A stretch of 64,000 nt of DNA from Ceratopteris richardii. Lineage: Eukaryota; Streptophyta; Polypodiopsida; Polypodiales; Pteridaceae. Position numbers and translations under genes: made by a program. Below are positions 1 through 11,683 of the stretch, piece by piece (the stretch's first letter is position 1; each line of letters opens with the position of its first letter). The notes beneath the pieces were generated by a model. That model ran no database searches, was not told the DNA's origin, and saw only the letters and a list, made by a program, of their open reading frames with translations. The stretch spans positions 141,134,723-141,198,722 of the forward strand of contig CM035423.1 in assembly GCA_020310875.1 (NCBI GenBank). Direction: 5' to 3'.

Positions 1-140
1 GTCTTTAAAGTTGATCAACTGGTGTTATTCTATAATGCTAAAGCAAACAGATCTGCTGGGAAATTTAAATTACAGTGGTTCGGTCCATACGAGATTGCTG
101 AACAAGTTGGCCCAACAACTTTTCGATTGGCGACTTAATA
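1..140 (+). CDS. Gypsy integrase C-terminal segment (G0)
   Basis: Frame 1 reads VFKVDQLVLFYN, then KFKLQWFGPYEIAEQ and TTFRLAT. This is the conserved SH3-like tail that follows the integrase core in plant Ty3/Gypsy polyproteins (pattern: V-x-LVLxYN, then GKFKxxWxGPYxI). Only the end of the protein lies in the window. It is part of a fossil element; no active product is proposed. Confidence 0.7.
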
Positions 141-526
141 GGTGTTCTCTTGCCAAAAGTGATTAATGGTTCTAAGCTTCACCCATATCACCAGCCATCT
201 GATAACCGCTGATGTGTACTTAGTCTTGTTTGCGAGTCACTTGTTTTCTTTTTCTCCCCGTATTTCGGTTGACCATTGACCGTAATCTCCTCGTTTTGGG
301 TATCTAATTATGATTAATAGCCACCCTGTGTTACTGTTTTTGCTCCTGCATGCATGCCGTAATTATGAAAGATATCCTTTCAATACCGCGCGATGATTAG
401 GGTTCTTACCACATAATGTTGCCCGTGCTTCTACTTAATCTTGTTTCTTTTACTGATAATCGCTATTGTGTTTGTGTGATTGTGCGTTCTGTGTCTTCTG
501 TGTTCTCTTGTTTACTTGTGCGTGCC

Positions 527-1773
527 ATGGAAGTTCTCGTGAATGTCACCACCTTCCGTGCAGGACTCACTCCCAACGTCCGTGAGTATTTGCGCACTCG
601 TCGTCTACTAGACTTCACTGAATTGCCTTGGCATTCAGTGGAGTGTCACCCATTCCATGCGCAGATCATTTCTGCCATCGCTGCCACACCTGCAGTGTTG
701 GCCCATTACCTGTTGAGCCCGTTGTTCCCGTTGAACCCGTTGTTTCCGACGCACCCGCTACTTCATCATCTTCTCCCGATTACTCTCCACCACCCTCTCC
801 TCACCTATTATCAGCCTCTTCATCCCAGCCACTTCCTGCTCTTCCGCCTTCACAAGTTCTTTTCAGCGAGTTAGAATATATGGGTCGTCTTCTGATTCAA
901 TTCTCACAGCAATTACCCCATCAGATGAAGATGGCAACTCAAAATATTCGGCAAGAGTTGCAAGCTAAAGTGGATTTATTAGAAGCCGATATTGCTCCTT
1001 TACAGGAAGAAGCTCATGCCGTCAAAGCAGAGAATCATGCTCTGCAAGTTCAGTTGCAGCAGTACCAAGCACAACTAGCAGAAGACGAATTACTGATTAC
1101 TCAACAAAATGCAGCATTGGCTGAGTTATAAGCCAAGGATGCTCTTTTATCCGTCCGTGATGAAGAAATCAAACAGTTAAAACAATTGGTGCAGGACAAG
1201 GAAGATGCTCGGGTTGCTCTCGGCAATTTGCTGGAAGAAACTCGCGCCGAGCTTGATGAGGTAGTGCAGAAAGGACAAGAAATGGCTACCTTGGCTAAGC
1301 AAACTGCTGCAGAATTACATGCCACATCTGCCAATCTTTTTAAGGTGAATTGTGCCTTAAAAGCACAAACGGATCTGACAACTCAGCTTAAGAAAGAATT
1401 AGCAAGAATCATGAAAGAAAGGGATGCATATTATAAAACAATTCAATATCAATCTCATGAGCTGGAACACCGAGAAAAACAGCTGGGATTTCAAGCAGAA
1501 AGATTATCGTGGATTGATGCTCAAATTGCGGATGTGAAGCAGCAGAGAGATGCTGCATTAGCTAATGAATTCTATTTACAAGAAGCATTTTTGCACACAC
1601 AGACTGATGCTCTGATCAGTCAAGTCATTGCAGTTAGTTCAGTACGAACTGACGCACAGTTGGTGGAGCCAGAGATCTTAAAGCTTATGTTGGATTCATT
1701 AAAACAGAAAATAAATAGGACTTTCAAATTAGCTAGAACCCTGTATATACAAGGCATCGTCGATGAGCCTTAA
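527..1773 (+). CDS. G0 post-integrase ORF region, coiled-coil protein (fossil)
   Basis: Downstream of the integrase end lies a coding region of about 1.2 kb. It begins MEVLVNVTTFRAGLTPNVRE, passes through a proline/serine-rich stretch (PVEPVVPVEP, SPPPSPH), and then a long stretch rich in Leu, Gln, Glu and Ala with heptad-like spacing (for example QELQAKVDLLEADIAPLQEE), predicted to be coiled coil. A second coiled-coil part continues to about 1773. No signal peptide or membrane segment is seen, so an envelope function is not supported. The layout (Pro-rich, then coiled coil, after integrase) resembles the 3' ORF of elements C and E. Function unknown; the region is broken. Confidence 0.5.
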
Positions 1774-2280
1774 GTTTACTTTCTTTACGGGTTCGAGTCC
1801 ACCATGTGTGCCAGTGTTATGCCGCCGGATAGGCACAATGTAATTTTATATTTGCATATACCGCACGCACTGAAAGGGCGTAGCGAAGCGATGTAACCTT
1901 TTTTTTTACTCATTAATGAAGAGACATTACGGTGTTCTCCGGTGGTAGAGGAGACGGGGATCGCCAGACTGTCTGTCTGGGCGATTTGCGATCTTACGGA
2001 GACGCTGTGGTGCAGAATTTGTAGATATTTGGAATACTATTAAGTTTGTTCTTATTGAATTGTTGTAATTTACTATTAACACAGTAATACTGTCTTAACA
2101 TCAATAAGTCTATTCGATTGTGTGATTGAACAATTGCACGATAATCTACTGTGCGAGGATACCATAAACGGAGGATTATAACTGTGTAACAGAAGTATTA
2201 CCTTGACGTATAGTTATTGTGTGATTAACTGGTTAATTGGGAAAATTAAGTAAAGGGCCTCTGCATTGTCAGACCCCTAT
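1774..2280 (+). other. Non-coding tail of G0, possible 3' LTR
   Basis: No coding potential is seen. A purine-rich run (about 1945-1961) is followed by an imperfect hairpin near 1962-1991 (arms ATCGCCAGAC and GTCTGGGCGAT), then AT-rich sequence to about 2280. This could be a polypurine tract followed by a short LTR, but there is no partner LTR in the window to compare, so the call is tentative. Confidence 0.3.
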
Positions 2281-2289
2281 CATCCCCAA

Positions 2290-5200
2290 GAACCCGAAAA
2301 GAGATTAAAAGTGACTTGACCAAAGTCCTTTTAATAGAATCCAAGATTGTCGCATCAAGAAGGCAGAAGAGAAGAGTGTCTCTTCAAAGGGTGGCAAGGG
2401 CAAGGAGTCTGCCAACACAACAGAAACAGAGCTTGAGTTATTTGTTATGATAGAGGAGGTGTGCTCCTCGGCCGAAGATTCAGGAACAAATGACTCATGG
2501 GTGTTGGCCAGTGGTGCATCTCGTCACATGACGAGTAGAAAAGACCTTTACAATTTCTTACAGCCTCTAAAGGAACCCATCAGAGTAAAGGTAGGGAACA
2601 GTTGCAAGATGTCCTCTAGAGAGCGAAGGTACAATTTCTTTCATTAACTATAATGGCAATATCAGAAAGCTTTCAAATGTGTTGTATGTTCCACAGATAA
2701 AGCAAAATCTATTTTTCAGCAGCTTCTATAATTGATCAAGGCCATCAAGTATCTTTTAGTAAGACAAGAGCTAAGATTATGGACAGTAATAACAACATTG
2801 TTGGGGCTGGCATAAGGAGGAACAACCTGTATGAGTTGTGTGCTCTTAAAGCCACTACAAACATGGGTACAAGTAAGCTATGGCATGAGAGATTCGACCA
2901 CATTGGATACCGTGTACTGAAGGAGATGCATCACAGGAGTATGGTTGCACACCTACCATCAATTGCAGAAATGAAGGAACCATGTGAAGCTTGCATGATG
3001 GGCAAGCAACAGAGGAAGGCGTTTCCACTAGAAAGCAAGAACATGGCAAGCTATCCTCTAGAGTTGGTGCATGTTGACTTGTGCTAAAAAATGCCTACAC
3101 AGGCCTTGGATCTTCCTACTTCATGTAACATGTCGACGACTATAGTAGGAAGATATGGGTGTACTTCCTTCGTGATGAGGCTCAAGCTTTTGGTAAGTTT
3201 AAAGAATGACTTCAGCTTTTTGAAACTGAAACATGGAAGAAGATGAAGAAATTCAAGACAGACAACGGTGGTGAGTTCACATCAACAGAGTTTGAAGATT
3301 TCTGCAAGAGTAAGGGAATCAAGCATCAACTCAGAGTGGCACATAGTCCTCAATAGAACAGTGTTGCAAAACGTCAAAATCGAAGCATCATGGAGATGCC
3401 AAGGTGCATGTTGAAAGGAAAGGGTTTGCCTAATCAATTTTGGGTAGAGGCTGTCAACACTACTGTCTACATCTTGAATCAAAGTTACACCAGGGAACTT
3501 GATGGAAAGAACCACAACAAGCCTACACTGGTAAAAATCCTTCAGTTTCCCATTTCAAAGTAGTTGGAAGTGAATGTTATATACATGCTCCAAATAGGGG
3601 GAGAAACAAGCTTCAACCAAAAAGCATCAAATGTATCTTCCTAGGGTACAGTGAAGATAAGAAGGCTTATAAGCTTTATGATCCTGACGCTAAGAAGGTC
3701 ATGGCGAGTCATGATGTGGTGTTTAAGGAGGGGTAGCCACATGCAGTGGAGGAGGAAAAGAGAGCTTCCACTTTATCATCAGGCAATGGGGCAATCCACT
3801 ATGAACCTGGCCCAAGAGCTATCCCTTCTACATAAGAGAAGGAAGCATCATCTTCAGATGATGAGTCTGAAAGTCACCAACCTGTTGACACCAAAGTGGA
3901 AAAGTCATTGCCATGTTGGGTGATGAAGCTCTATGATTTTGCAAACCCCATCCCACAGTCACTAGGACAAGTTGCAGATGGACTGAGGCAATCATAGAGA
4001 ATAGAAGAACGGAGACGGGCTAGCGCCCATATTGTAAACATAGCCCTGATGGCTGATATCATTCAAGAAGAAGCAAAGAAACCAACCAATGTGGAAGAGG
4101 CACTCCACAATCCAAATCGGAGGGTTGCCATGCAAACAAAATACAACAATATCATAAAGAATGGAACTTGGGATCTAGTGGATCAAGAAGAAGCAAAGGA
4201 ACCAACCAATGTGGAAGAGGCACTCCACAATCCGAATCGGACGGCTGCCATGCAAACAGAATACAACAATATTATAAAGAATGGAACTTAGGAGCTAGTG
4301 GATCAAGAAGAAGCAAAAGAACCAACCAATGTGGAAGAGGCACTCCACAATCCGAATGAGAGGGCTGCCATGCAAACAGAATACAACAATATCATAAAGA
4401 ATGGAACTTGGGAGCTAGTGGAAGAGGCACTCCACAATCCGAATAGGAGGGCTACCATGCAAAGAGAATACAACAATATCATAAAGTAATTGGCACCAAG
4501 TGGGTCTGGAAGCTAAAGTACAAGGCTGATGGTACGCTAGAAAAGTACAAAGCAAGACTTTTTGCACAGGGCTAATCACAAGTTGAAGGCATTGATTTTT
4601 CTGAATCATTTGCCCCCACTGCAAGAATGACTAGTATTCGAGTAGTACTAGCTATGGCTGCAAATAAGCATTGAGCAGTCTATCACATGGATGTGAAATT
4701 AGCATTCCTAAATGGAGACCTCAAGGAGGAGGTACATGTGTCTCAACCACTAGGGTTTGAGGCTCCCCATTCAGAGAATAGGGTATGTAAGTTGAAGAAG
4801 GCATATATACGACTTGAAACAAGCCGCTAGAGCATGGTACCAACAGATAGATAAGTATCTCTTGGATCTAGGTTTCAAAATATGTGCTTGTGATGCTAAC
4901 TTGTATGTTTTAAAGAGAGGAGGGAAGGCAATTGTTCTTGTACTCTATGTAGATGACCTTGTGATTACAGGAAATGATGATGCTCTTCTTCAACAAACGA
5001 AAGATGCTTTGAGTTCAGAATTTGAAATGTCAGACTTGGGCTTAATGCATTATTGCTTAGGCCTTGAAGTTTGGCAGGAACCACAAAAGATTTTCATCTC
5101 TCAACAAAGGTATGCAAGACAGATATTGCAGGCATTCGACATGGGGGATTGCAAGGACATTTCTACACCTATGGAGGTCAACACAAAATTATCTATTGAA

Positions 5201-5627
5201 GATACTATATCTCCAATGGATATTGGAAGATACAGAAAATTAGTTGGAAGTCTCATCTACTTGTGCAATAGCGGACCAGATATCTCTTATGTTGTTGGAG
5301 TAGTAAGCAAGTTCTCAATAAGCCTTGTCAAACTCATTGGAAGGCAAGCATGCAGATACTCAGGTATGTGAAAGGAACCATTGATTATGGTATTCTTTTA
5401 TGAAGAAGGATCATCTTTGGTCGAATACTGACTCAGATTGGGCAGGAGATATTGGTACTAGAAAATCAGTTTCTGGGTATTGCTTTTCTTTAGGATCAGG
5501 GATCTTCTCTTGGATCAATAAGAAGCAACCTACAGCAGCATTATCTTCTATTGAAGTTGAGTACAAAGTTGCATGTGTTGCAGCATGTGAAGCAGTATGG
5601 TTGTATGGTAGATAGGAATACAAGGAC
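2290..5627 (+). mobile_element. Copia A, left part (fossil)
   Basis: A decayed Ty1/Copia element. In order: the end of gag and a protease stretch near 2480-2650 (WVLASGASRHMTS, the D-S-G-type site in altered form), the pre-integrase finger near 2870-3090 (LWHERFDHIGYRV, CEACMMGKQQRKAF), integrase core near 3240-3360 (FKTDNGGEFTS), RT 4050-5370 (VLYVDDLVITGND) and RNase H start 5395-5627 (SDWAGDIGTRKSVSGYCF). The 5' LTR is absent. At 5627 it is interrupted by Copia B, and the remainder resumes at 29428. Heavily broken (about ten or more disruptions), so older than B. Confidence 0.85.
4061..4487 (+). repeat. 120-bp in-frame tandem repeat in Copia A pre-RT region
   Basis: A 120-bp unit (40 codons) occurs about three and a half times head to tail: 4061-4180, 4181-4300, 4301-4420 and a shorter piece about 4421-4487. 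Each encodes a version of EEAKEPTNVEEALHNPN followed by AAMQTEYNNIIKNGTWELV, the conserved start of the Copia RT domain that is normally present once. Unit length is a multiple of three and copies differ at a few positions. Confidence 0.9.
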
Positions 5628-6652
5628 TGTTGCGAACATTTGTTTTATGTAGGGTACAAGTTTCAAATTATGTAAATACCTTTGGGAAGTCTTCAAATAC
5701 TTCAAGAAGGCTCGTATTATTCATAAAATGTAGCAAAAATACCACGTGAGTTCTAGAACATGGTGAGTCAAATTAGTGAGTCACAAGGGAGCTTCAGTGG
5801 TGTCCTAATGGAAGGTCGATGTGGCTAGTTCTCAAAGTCCATCAATACTTTACTTATTTGAGCACTTCAGTCATGTAATACCTCCATCCAAGTGTCCACC
5901 ACGAATTTAGATGTATTAGGAAGGTTTTAGATTAGTTTCCCATGCTATAAAAAGAGGAGAAAAGTCGTGATCTTGTGGGATGTCCAAGAGAGTCATATGT
6001 GTATCTCTACACTGCTGTAGTTTTGTATGCAGAGATTGTAGAGCTTGTATCTCCCTCATTATATATCCAAATTACATGTTTCATAGCTCATTGGAAAGCT
6101 CTTACTGTCTACTTTCTTCCTGTAAATTTTCATAATCATTGGATTTGTGAGCTGAGAGCAATACTCTCTGCAAGTAGTGTGTGTTCTCTGTTTTTTATCC
6201 CTGCTGAAGGTCTCCATTAAACCTCAAACTTGCAGAGGTCATATCTCCTTATGTATGTATCCAAATCATGTGCTCTTTGGCTTGTTAGAAAGCGGTTTAA
6301 GTCTACTTGTATTCTGGAAAGTTTCAAAGTCATTGGAGTTGTGAGTTAAGAGCAGTAGTCTCTGCAAGTGATGTGTGTCCTCAGGTTCATCTCTGTTTCA
6401 AGGTCTCCATTAAAGATGCATATTGCAGAGGTCATAGCTCATTGTGTATTTATCCATTTGAGGTGTTATATATCTTTTTGAAAAGCTCTTAGAGTCTAGT
6501 TTATGTGTATGAAAACAGTTTTGGAAAATTCCAAGTGAGTAAAGAGAAATTTGCTCTGCAAGAAAATTGGTCTGTGCATACCAGTTTGTGAAAAAGTCCT
6601 GTTGGGTTTCACCTACTTCTAGCTATACTTTGGAGATCAATAAACTCCAACA
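5628..6652 (+). repeat. Copia B 5' LTR
   Basis: A 1025-bp direct repeat of 11146-11683 plus 28926-29427. It starts TGTTGCGAACA and ends CCAACA. A TATA box candidate (GCTATAAAAAGAGG) lies near 5944, so the transcription start is expected shortly after. Ends are fixed by the paired LTR, the AGGAC target duplication and the adjoining primer site. Confidence 0.95.
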
Positions 6653-6653
6653 T

Positions 6654-6665
6654 TGGTATCAGAGC
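6654..6665 (+). promoter_or_regulatory. Copia B primer binding site, tRNA-iMet
   Basis: TGGTATCAGAGC lies one base after the 5' LTR end. It is the standard plant Copia primer site, complementary to the 3' end of initiator methionine tRNA. Confidence 0.95.
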
Positions 6666-6900
6666 AAGTACTTGGAGATTTGGAGAAGGTTATCATACCT
6701 TAATGAAGAATTTGAAGCTATCAAAGAAGAAGTTCATCATCAACACTACACAAAGGTAGAAGAAGATTGCAAGGAGGCATCTGAAGCAACACCCAAGCAA
6801 AGAAAGGTGCACATACCTCATTTACAAGGTAAATATTATATTTCTTCTCATCACACACATTGGAAAGGAGGCTTAAAGGAGGAAGCTTAGTATTTGTATT

Positions 6901-7900
6901 ATGGGAGACCAACATGCACAAATAGAGAAGCTTGATAAGACCAATTATCAAGCATGGAAGTTTAGAATCACAGCATACTTGCAAGGTAGAGGCTTGTATG
7001 GTTTGATTGACGGCACAGATATCAAACCCACATTACCAGAGGACCCAAATCAGCAACAATTGAGGGAGTTTAGACTTTGGAATGAGAGAGACAAAAGGGT
7101 TATATTCATTTTATCACAAAATATTCAAGATTCAATGGTAGGACACATACAAGATTTAGACACAAGTAGAGATGTTTGGCTTGCATTGGAAAGGTTGTAT
7201 GCTACAGGTACAAGAGCAAGGAAGATTCAACTAAAAAATGAGTTGAATAACATAAAGAAAGATACAAGGACATCGGTCAATGATTACATATTGAAAGTTA
7301 AAGAGATTGCAGATCAACTAGGATCAATTCAAGCTCATGTGGAGGACGACGACTTGGTTGCACATACTCTCAACGGACTCAAAGATGATGAGAGATGGAA
7401 ACCCTTCACTACTTTAGTTTATGTCAGAGGAGAATTACCAGATTTTGATCAACTTATTGCCCTCATGGTCACGGAGGAGATGAATCTAAATGGTTCTACT
7501 TCAAATCAAAAAGGATCTCAAGGACAAGCTCTTTATGTAGGATCATCAAGAGGTGGAAACAGAGGTGGAAGAGGTTCAAATAGAGGTCGAGGAAGAAGGA
7601 GCGATGATCAAAGGACTTCAAGTGGCTTCTTCAACACAAGAGGAAGAGGAAGATCAAGCGCTAGAGGTACGAGAGGCTACTACAACTACAACCAAAGACA
7701 AAGGAGTGAAGATAATAAGAACAATTGCTATATATGTGGAAGGTATGGACACTATGCCAAAGATTGTTATCAAAATGAAAATAATCAAGGTGGTAATCGA
7801 AGAGGAGGCTATTCAAGAAGAGGTAAACAACAAGGAAATTATGTAGTTGAAGGTAAAAGTGATGATTATGATTCTCTTCTTATGATGAATGTAGAAACTA
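6901..7900 (+). CDS. Copia B gag region
   Basis: Begins MGDQHAQIEKLDKTNYQAWK, a typical plant Copia gag start (N-Y-x-x-W-K/R). The capsid-like UBN2/Retrotran_gag region follows over about 200 residues (including DLDTSRDVWLALERLYATGT and HTLNGLKDDERWKPF), then an RGG-rich basic stretch and one CCHC zinc knuckle (CYICGRYGHYAKDC, near residues 277-290). Gag would package element RNA in particles. It leads into the protease, whose site VWYVDSGCSNHMS is visible near 7920. The start at 6901 is the first ATG that matches related gags (compare Copia G at 38611 and Copia E at 32006). Confidence 0.9.
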
Positions 7901-10900
7901 AGATGAATTGCAATAGCGATGTATGGTATGTAGATAGTGGTTGTTCTAATCACATGTCTCATGATTCTTCATGGTTTTCTAATTTGCATAATCCTTCATG
8001 TAAAGGTCATGTTGAAACAGGAGATGATACAACACATAAGATTATTTGCAGGTTGGAGATGTTGTTATGCAGGATAAGAGCAAGACAAATTCCTTGAAGG
8101 ATGTACTTTATGTGCCAACGATCACTAAGAATTTGATGTCGGTTGGTCAAATGGTAGAAAAAGGTCTACAAGTGAGATTTAATCATGCAGGTTGCTTCAT
8201 TGAGGATCCAAAGCAAAGGAGGTTAATTGCTAGAGGTCAAAAACAAGGTAGATTATTTACATTCAAGGTAAACCCAAATCATACAAACTATTTCTCTTAT
8301 GGTATGCATCGAATAGCAGAGCTTGATCTATGGCACAAAAGGATTGGACACATGAATGTACACAGGTTAAAGGAGCTATCAAAGAAGAGGATTGTTGAAG
8401 GATTACCTGATCTTACTAAGCAACATATGGTGCATCTTTGTGAAGCATGTCAAATGGGTAAGCAGAGTAGACAACCTTTCAAGCATTCAAGCTATGTAAG
8501 TGATGGTTTGCTAGATCTCATACACACAGATGTGTGGGGACCTACTAAAGAGGCATCCTTGGTTGGTAATAAGTACTATGTATCATTCATTGATGATCAT
8601 AGTAGAATGACATTTGTGTATTTTATTAAACATAAGAGTGAGGTCTTTGATTGTTTCAAGAAGTTCAAATCATATGTCAAAAAGCAAACAGGAAGGTATA
8701 TTAAGAAGCTAAGATCCGATGGAGAGGGAGAGTATTTCTCTCAAGCTTTTACTGATTTTTTGTATGATGAAGGTATCAAAAGAGAAGTTACATGCAGGTA
8801 TACTCCACAACAAAATGGAGTCGCAGAAAGAAGAAATAGAATCATAGCAGAAGCATCTAGAAGCATGCTTAATGATATGTGTTTGCCTAATTATTTTTGG
8901 GCTGAAGCTGTTAGCACAAGTGTTTTACATTATGAATAGAGTTCCGACTGCTGGAGTTCATCATTTGACACCATATGAGGTATGGCATGGAAGGAAACCA
9001 AGTGTAAGTCATTTGAAAGTATTTGGTTGTGTATGTTATGTACATGTACCTAGTGAGGTGAGATCTAAACTTGATGCGAAATCAGAAAAATGTATATTTA
9101 TTGGTTATGCAGATACTCAAAGAGGATATAGATGCTATAATCCTCATACCAATAAGGTTGTTGTGTCAAGAGATGTAAACTTTGATGAATTACTTTCATG
9201 CTATGCAGATAAGAATTGTTTGCAGGTCATGGATGAAAATGAAGAAGGTGTGGTTGAAGGAGATGAATGCATAGTTCAGCCATCAGGAAGTTTAAATGAT
9301 GAAAGGAGTGGTTTAGATGAAGAAAGAGGATCACCTTTCAATGGAAGATTAAGGCAAGAGTCACCTCCAAGTGTTAAAAGTAAAGGTAAACTCAAACTTG
9401 TTGAAGTTAATGATGAAGGAGAGGAAATTAGTGATGTATGTGAGTATGGAGAATCATCAAAGGTTCCTAATAAGAAAGGAAGAGCATCTACATTGGAGGT
9501 AAGAAGAACTTCAAGAGTAAGTAAGCAACCTCAAAGGTATACTTATGAATCTTTCATGAATACTCATTATGCTTTTATGACAAAAGTTGAGCAGGAAAAT
9601 GAACCCACATGTTATGATGAGGCCAAAGGAGATGAAAAGTGGGAGAAAGCAATGAGAGAAGAAATGGAAGCACTACAGGATAACAAGACTTGGAATTTAG
9701 TTCCAAGTACACCAAAGCAAAAGGTAATTGGTTGCAAGTGGGTTTTTAAGATTAAAAGAAATAGTGATGGTAGTGTGTCTAGATATAAGGCTAGACTTGT
9801 AGCAAAAGGATATAATCAAACTCAAGGTGTGGACTATGAGGAAACATTTAGTCCAGTAGCAAATATGGGAACGGTGAGAACTTTGTTGGCTTTAGCTGCA
9901 AGTAAAAGGTGGAATATATATCAACTCGATATAAAGAATGCCTTTCTTAATGGTGAGTTAAATGAAGAAGTGTATATGTCACAACCAGATGGTTATGTGG
10001 ATGCAAAATGTCCTAATCATGTATGCAGGTTAAAGAAGGCATTGTATGGTCTTAAGCAGGCACCAAGGGCATGGAATGCAAGGTTGGTAAAGTATCTTAT
10101 GCTGCAAGGATACACAGCGAGTCATGTTGATCCTTCACTTTATGTAAAACATGTAGATGGCATGTGTGTCTATGTATGCATTTATGTGGATGACTTGTTG
10201 ATTACAGGGAATGATGCAAAAGCAATTGATGAGATAAAAGGTAATTTGGGAAAGGAATTTAAAATTTCAGATCTTGGTTTGCTCAGATACTTTCTTGGGA
10301 TTGAAATTGTGTATAGCGATGAAGGTATGTGGTTGATACAAAGAAAGTATATATGTGATATGCTGAAAAGGTTTGGTATGCAGGAATGTAAATTTGTTTC
10401 TACTCCAATGGAATGTAATGTAAAGCTGAGTGCAAAGGAAGGTGATGAGTTGCATGATATGAATGTATATAGATCCATGGTAGGATCTTTGATTTATGCA
10501 ACAAAAACTAGACCTGATATATGTTATGCAGTGGGAGTATTGTCACAGTTTATGCATGAACCTAGAGTACCTCATATGCATGCAGCGAAAAGAGTGCTTA
10601 GGTATTTGAAAGGTACCATGAACGAAGGATTATTTTATAGTCATGATGCTGATCTAACTCTTAAAGTCTTTAGTGATGCAGATTGGGCTGGAAGCAAAGA
10701 TGACAGAAGATCCACAAGTGAATATGTGGTAATAGCAGGAAACAAGACATTAACATGGAGTTCAAAGAAACAGCCTACAGTTGCTTTATCTTCTATAGAG
10801 GCTGAGTATAGAGGTTTAGCATTGGCTACTACTGAGGTTATGTGGTTTAAAAAGTTGTTTCATGACTTGAATGTGCAGGTTGATGTACCACTGATATATG

Positions 10901-11136
10901 GGGATAACTTGAGCAGCATTCATATGACCTCAAATCCTATTTTTCATGCTAGAACAAAGCATATAGAGGTTCACTATCATTATGTTCGAGAGAAGGCCAT
11001 GAACAATGAAGTGCAGGTTTTTTTTGTTGGAACAAAGGATCAAGTTGCAGATATCTTCACCAAATCCTTGGATGGACCAAAGCTTCAAAGATTCAACTAT
11101 ATTCTTGGCATGAAGGAAATACCCTTTGAAACTTGA
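7900..11136 (+). CDS. Copia B pol region: protease, integrase, RT, RNase H
   Basis: Domain order is that of Ty1/Copia. Aspartic protease near 7920-8150 (YVDSGCSNHM); pre-integrase finger near 8320-8490 (LWHKRIGHMN, CEACQMGKQSRQPF); integrase core 8510-8930 (HTDVWGP, FIDDHSRMTFVYF, LRSDGEGEYFS, TPQQNGVAERRNR), giving the D-D-E triad; RT near 9620-10420 (WVFKIKRNSDG, YKARLVAKGYNQ, LDIKNAFLNG, YVDDLLITGND); RNase H near 10650-11090 (FSDADWAGSKDDRRST, ALSSIEAEYRGLA, HARTKHIEVHYHYVR). The reading frame is interrupted about twice over the whole element. All catalytic motifs are recognisable. Fossil of a recently mobile copy. Confidence 0.9.
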
Positions 11137-11145
11137 GGGGGAGAA

Positions 11146-11683
11146 TGTTGCGAACATTTGTTTTATGTAGGGTACAAGTTTCAAATTATGTAAATACCTG
11201 TGGGAAGTCTTCAAATACTTCAAAAAGGCTCATATTATTCATAAAATGTAGCAAAAATACCACGTGAGTTCTAGAACATGGTGAGTCAAATTAGTGAGTC
11301 ACAAGGGAGCTTCAGTGGTGTCCTAGTTGAAGGTCGATGTGGCTAGTTCTCAAAGTCCATCAATACTTTGATTATTTGAGCACTTGAGTCATGTAATACC
11401 TCCATCCAAGTGTCTACCACGAATTTAGATGTATTAGGAAGGTTTTTAGATTAGTTTCCCATGCTATAAAAAGAGGAGAAAAGTCGTGATCTTGTGGGAT
11501 GTCCAAGAGAGTCATATGTGTATCTCTACACTGCTGTAGTTTTGTATGCAGAGATTGCAGAGCTTGTATCTCCCTCATTATATATCCAAATTACATGTTT
11601 GATAGCTCATTGGAAAGCTCTTACTGTCTACTTTCTTCCTGTAAATTTTCATAATCATTGGATTTGTGAGCTGAGAGCAACAT
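11146..11683 (+). repeat. Copia B 3' LTR, left piece
   Basis: Direct copy of the first half of the LTR at 5628. It is preceded by a polypurine tract at 11134-11145 (TGAGGGGGAGAA). It stops at GAGAGCAACAT where Gypsy C begins, and the matching remainder of the LTR continues at 28926 (AATACTCTCTGCAAG). Confidence 0.95.

Larger units (their letters stand above)
1..2280 (+). mobile_element. Gypsy element G0, 3' portion (fossil)
   Basis: The first 140 bases translate to an integrase C-terminal segment of Ty3/Gypsy type (LVLFYNAK, KFKLQWFGPYEIAEQVG, TFRLAT). This is followed by a non-coding gap, a proline-rich and coiled-coil 3' ORF region, and then a non-coding AT-rich tail that may be the 3' LTR. 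The element enters from outside the window, so its 5' parts are not visible. The right border, near 2280, is where Copia A sequence begins; I could not fix LTR ends. Broken, with a few disruptions; probably old. The family resemblance to elements C-E is architectural (a coiled-coil ORF after integrase), not obvious sequence identity. Confidence 0.6.

Noticed and set aside
10182-10478. Antisense ORFs across Copia and Gypsy pol
   Set aside because: They overlap well-conserved sense domains and have no recognisable motif; shadows of coding composition.
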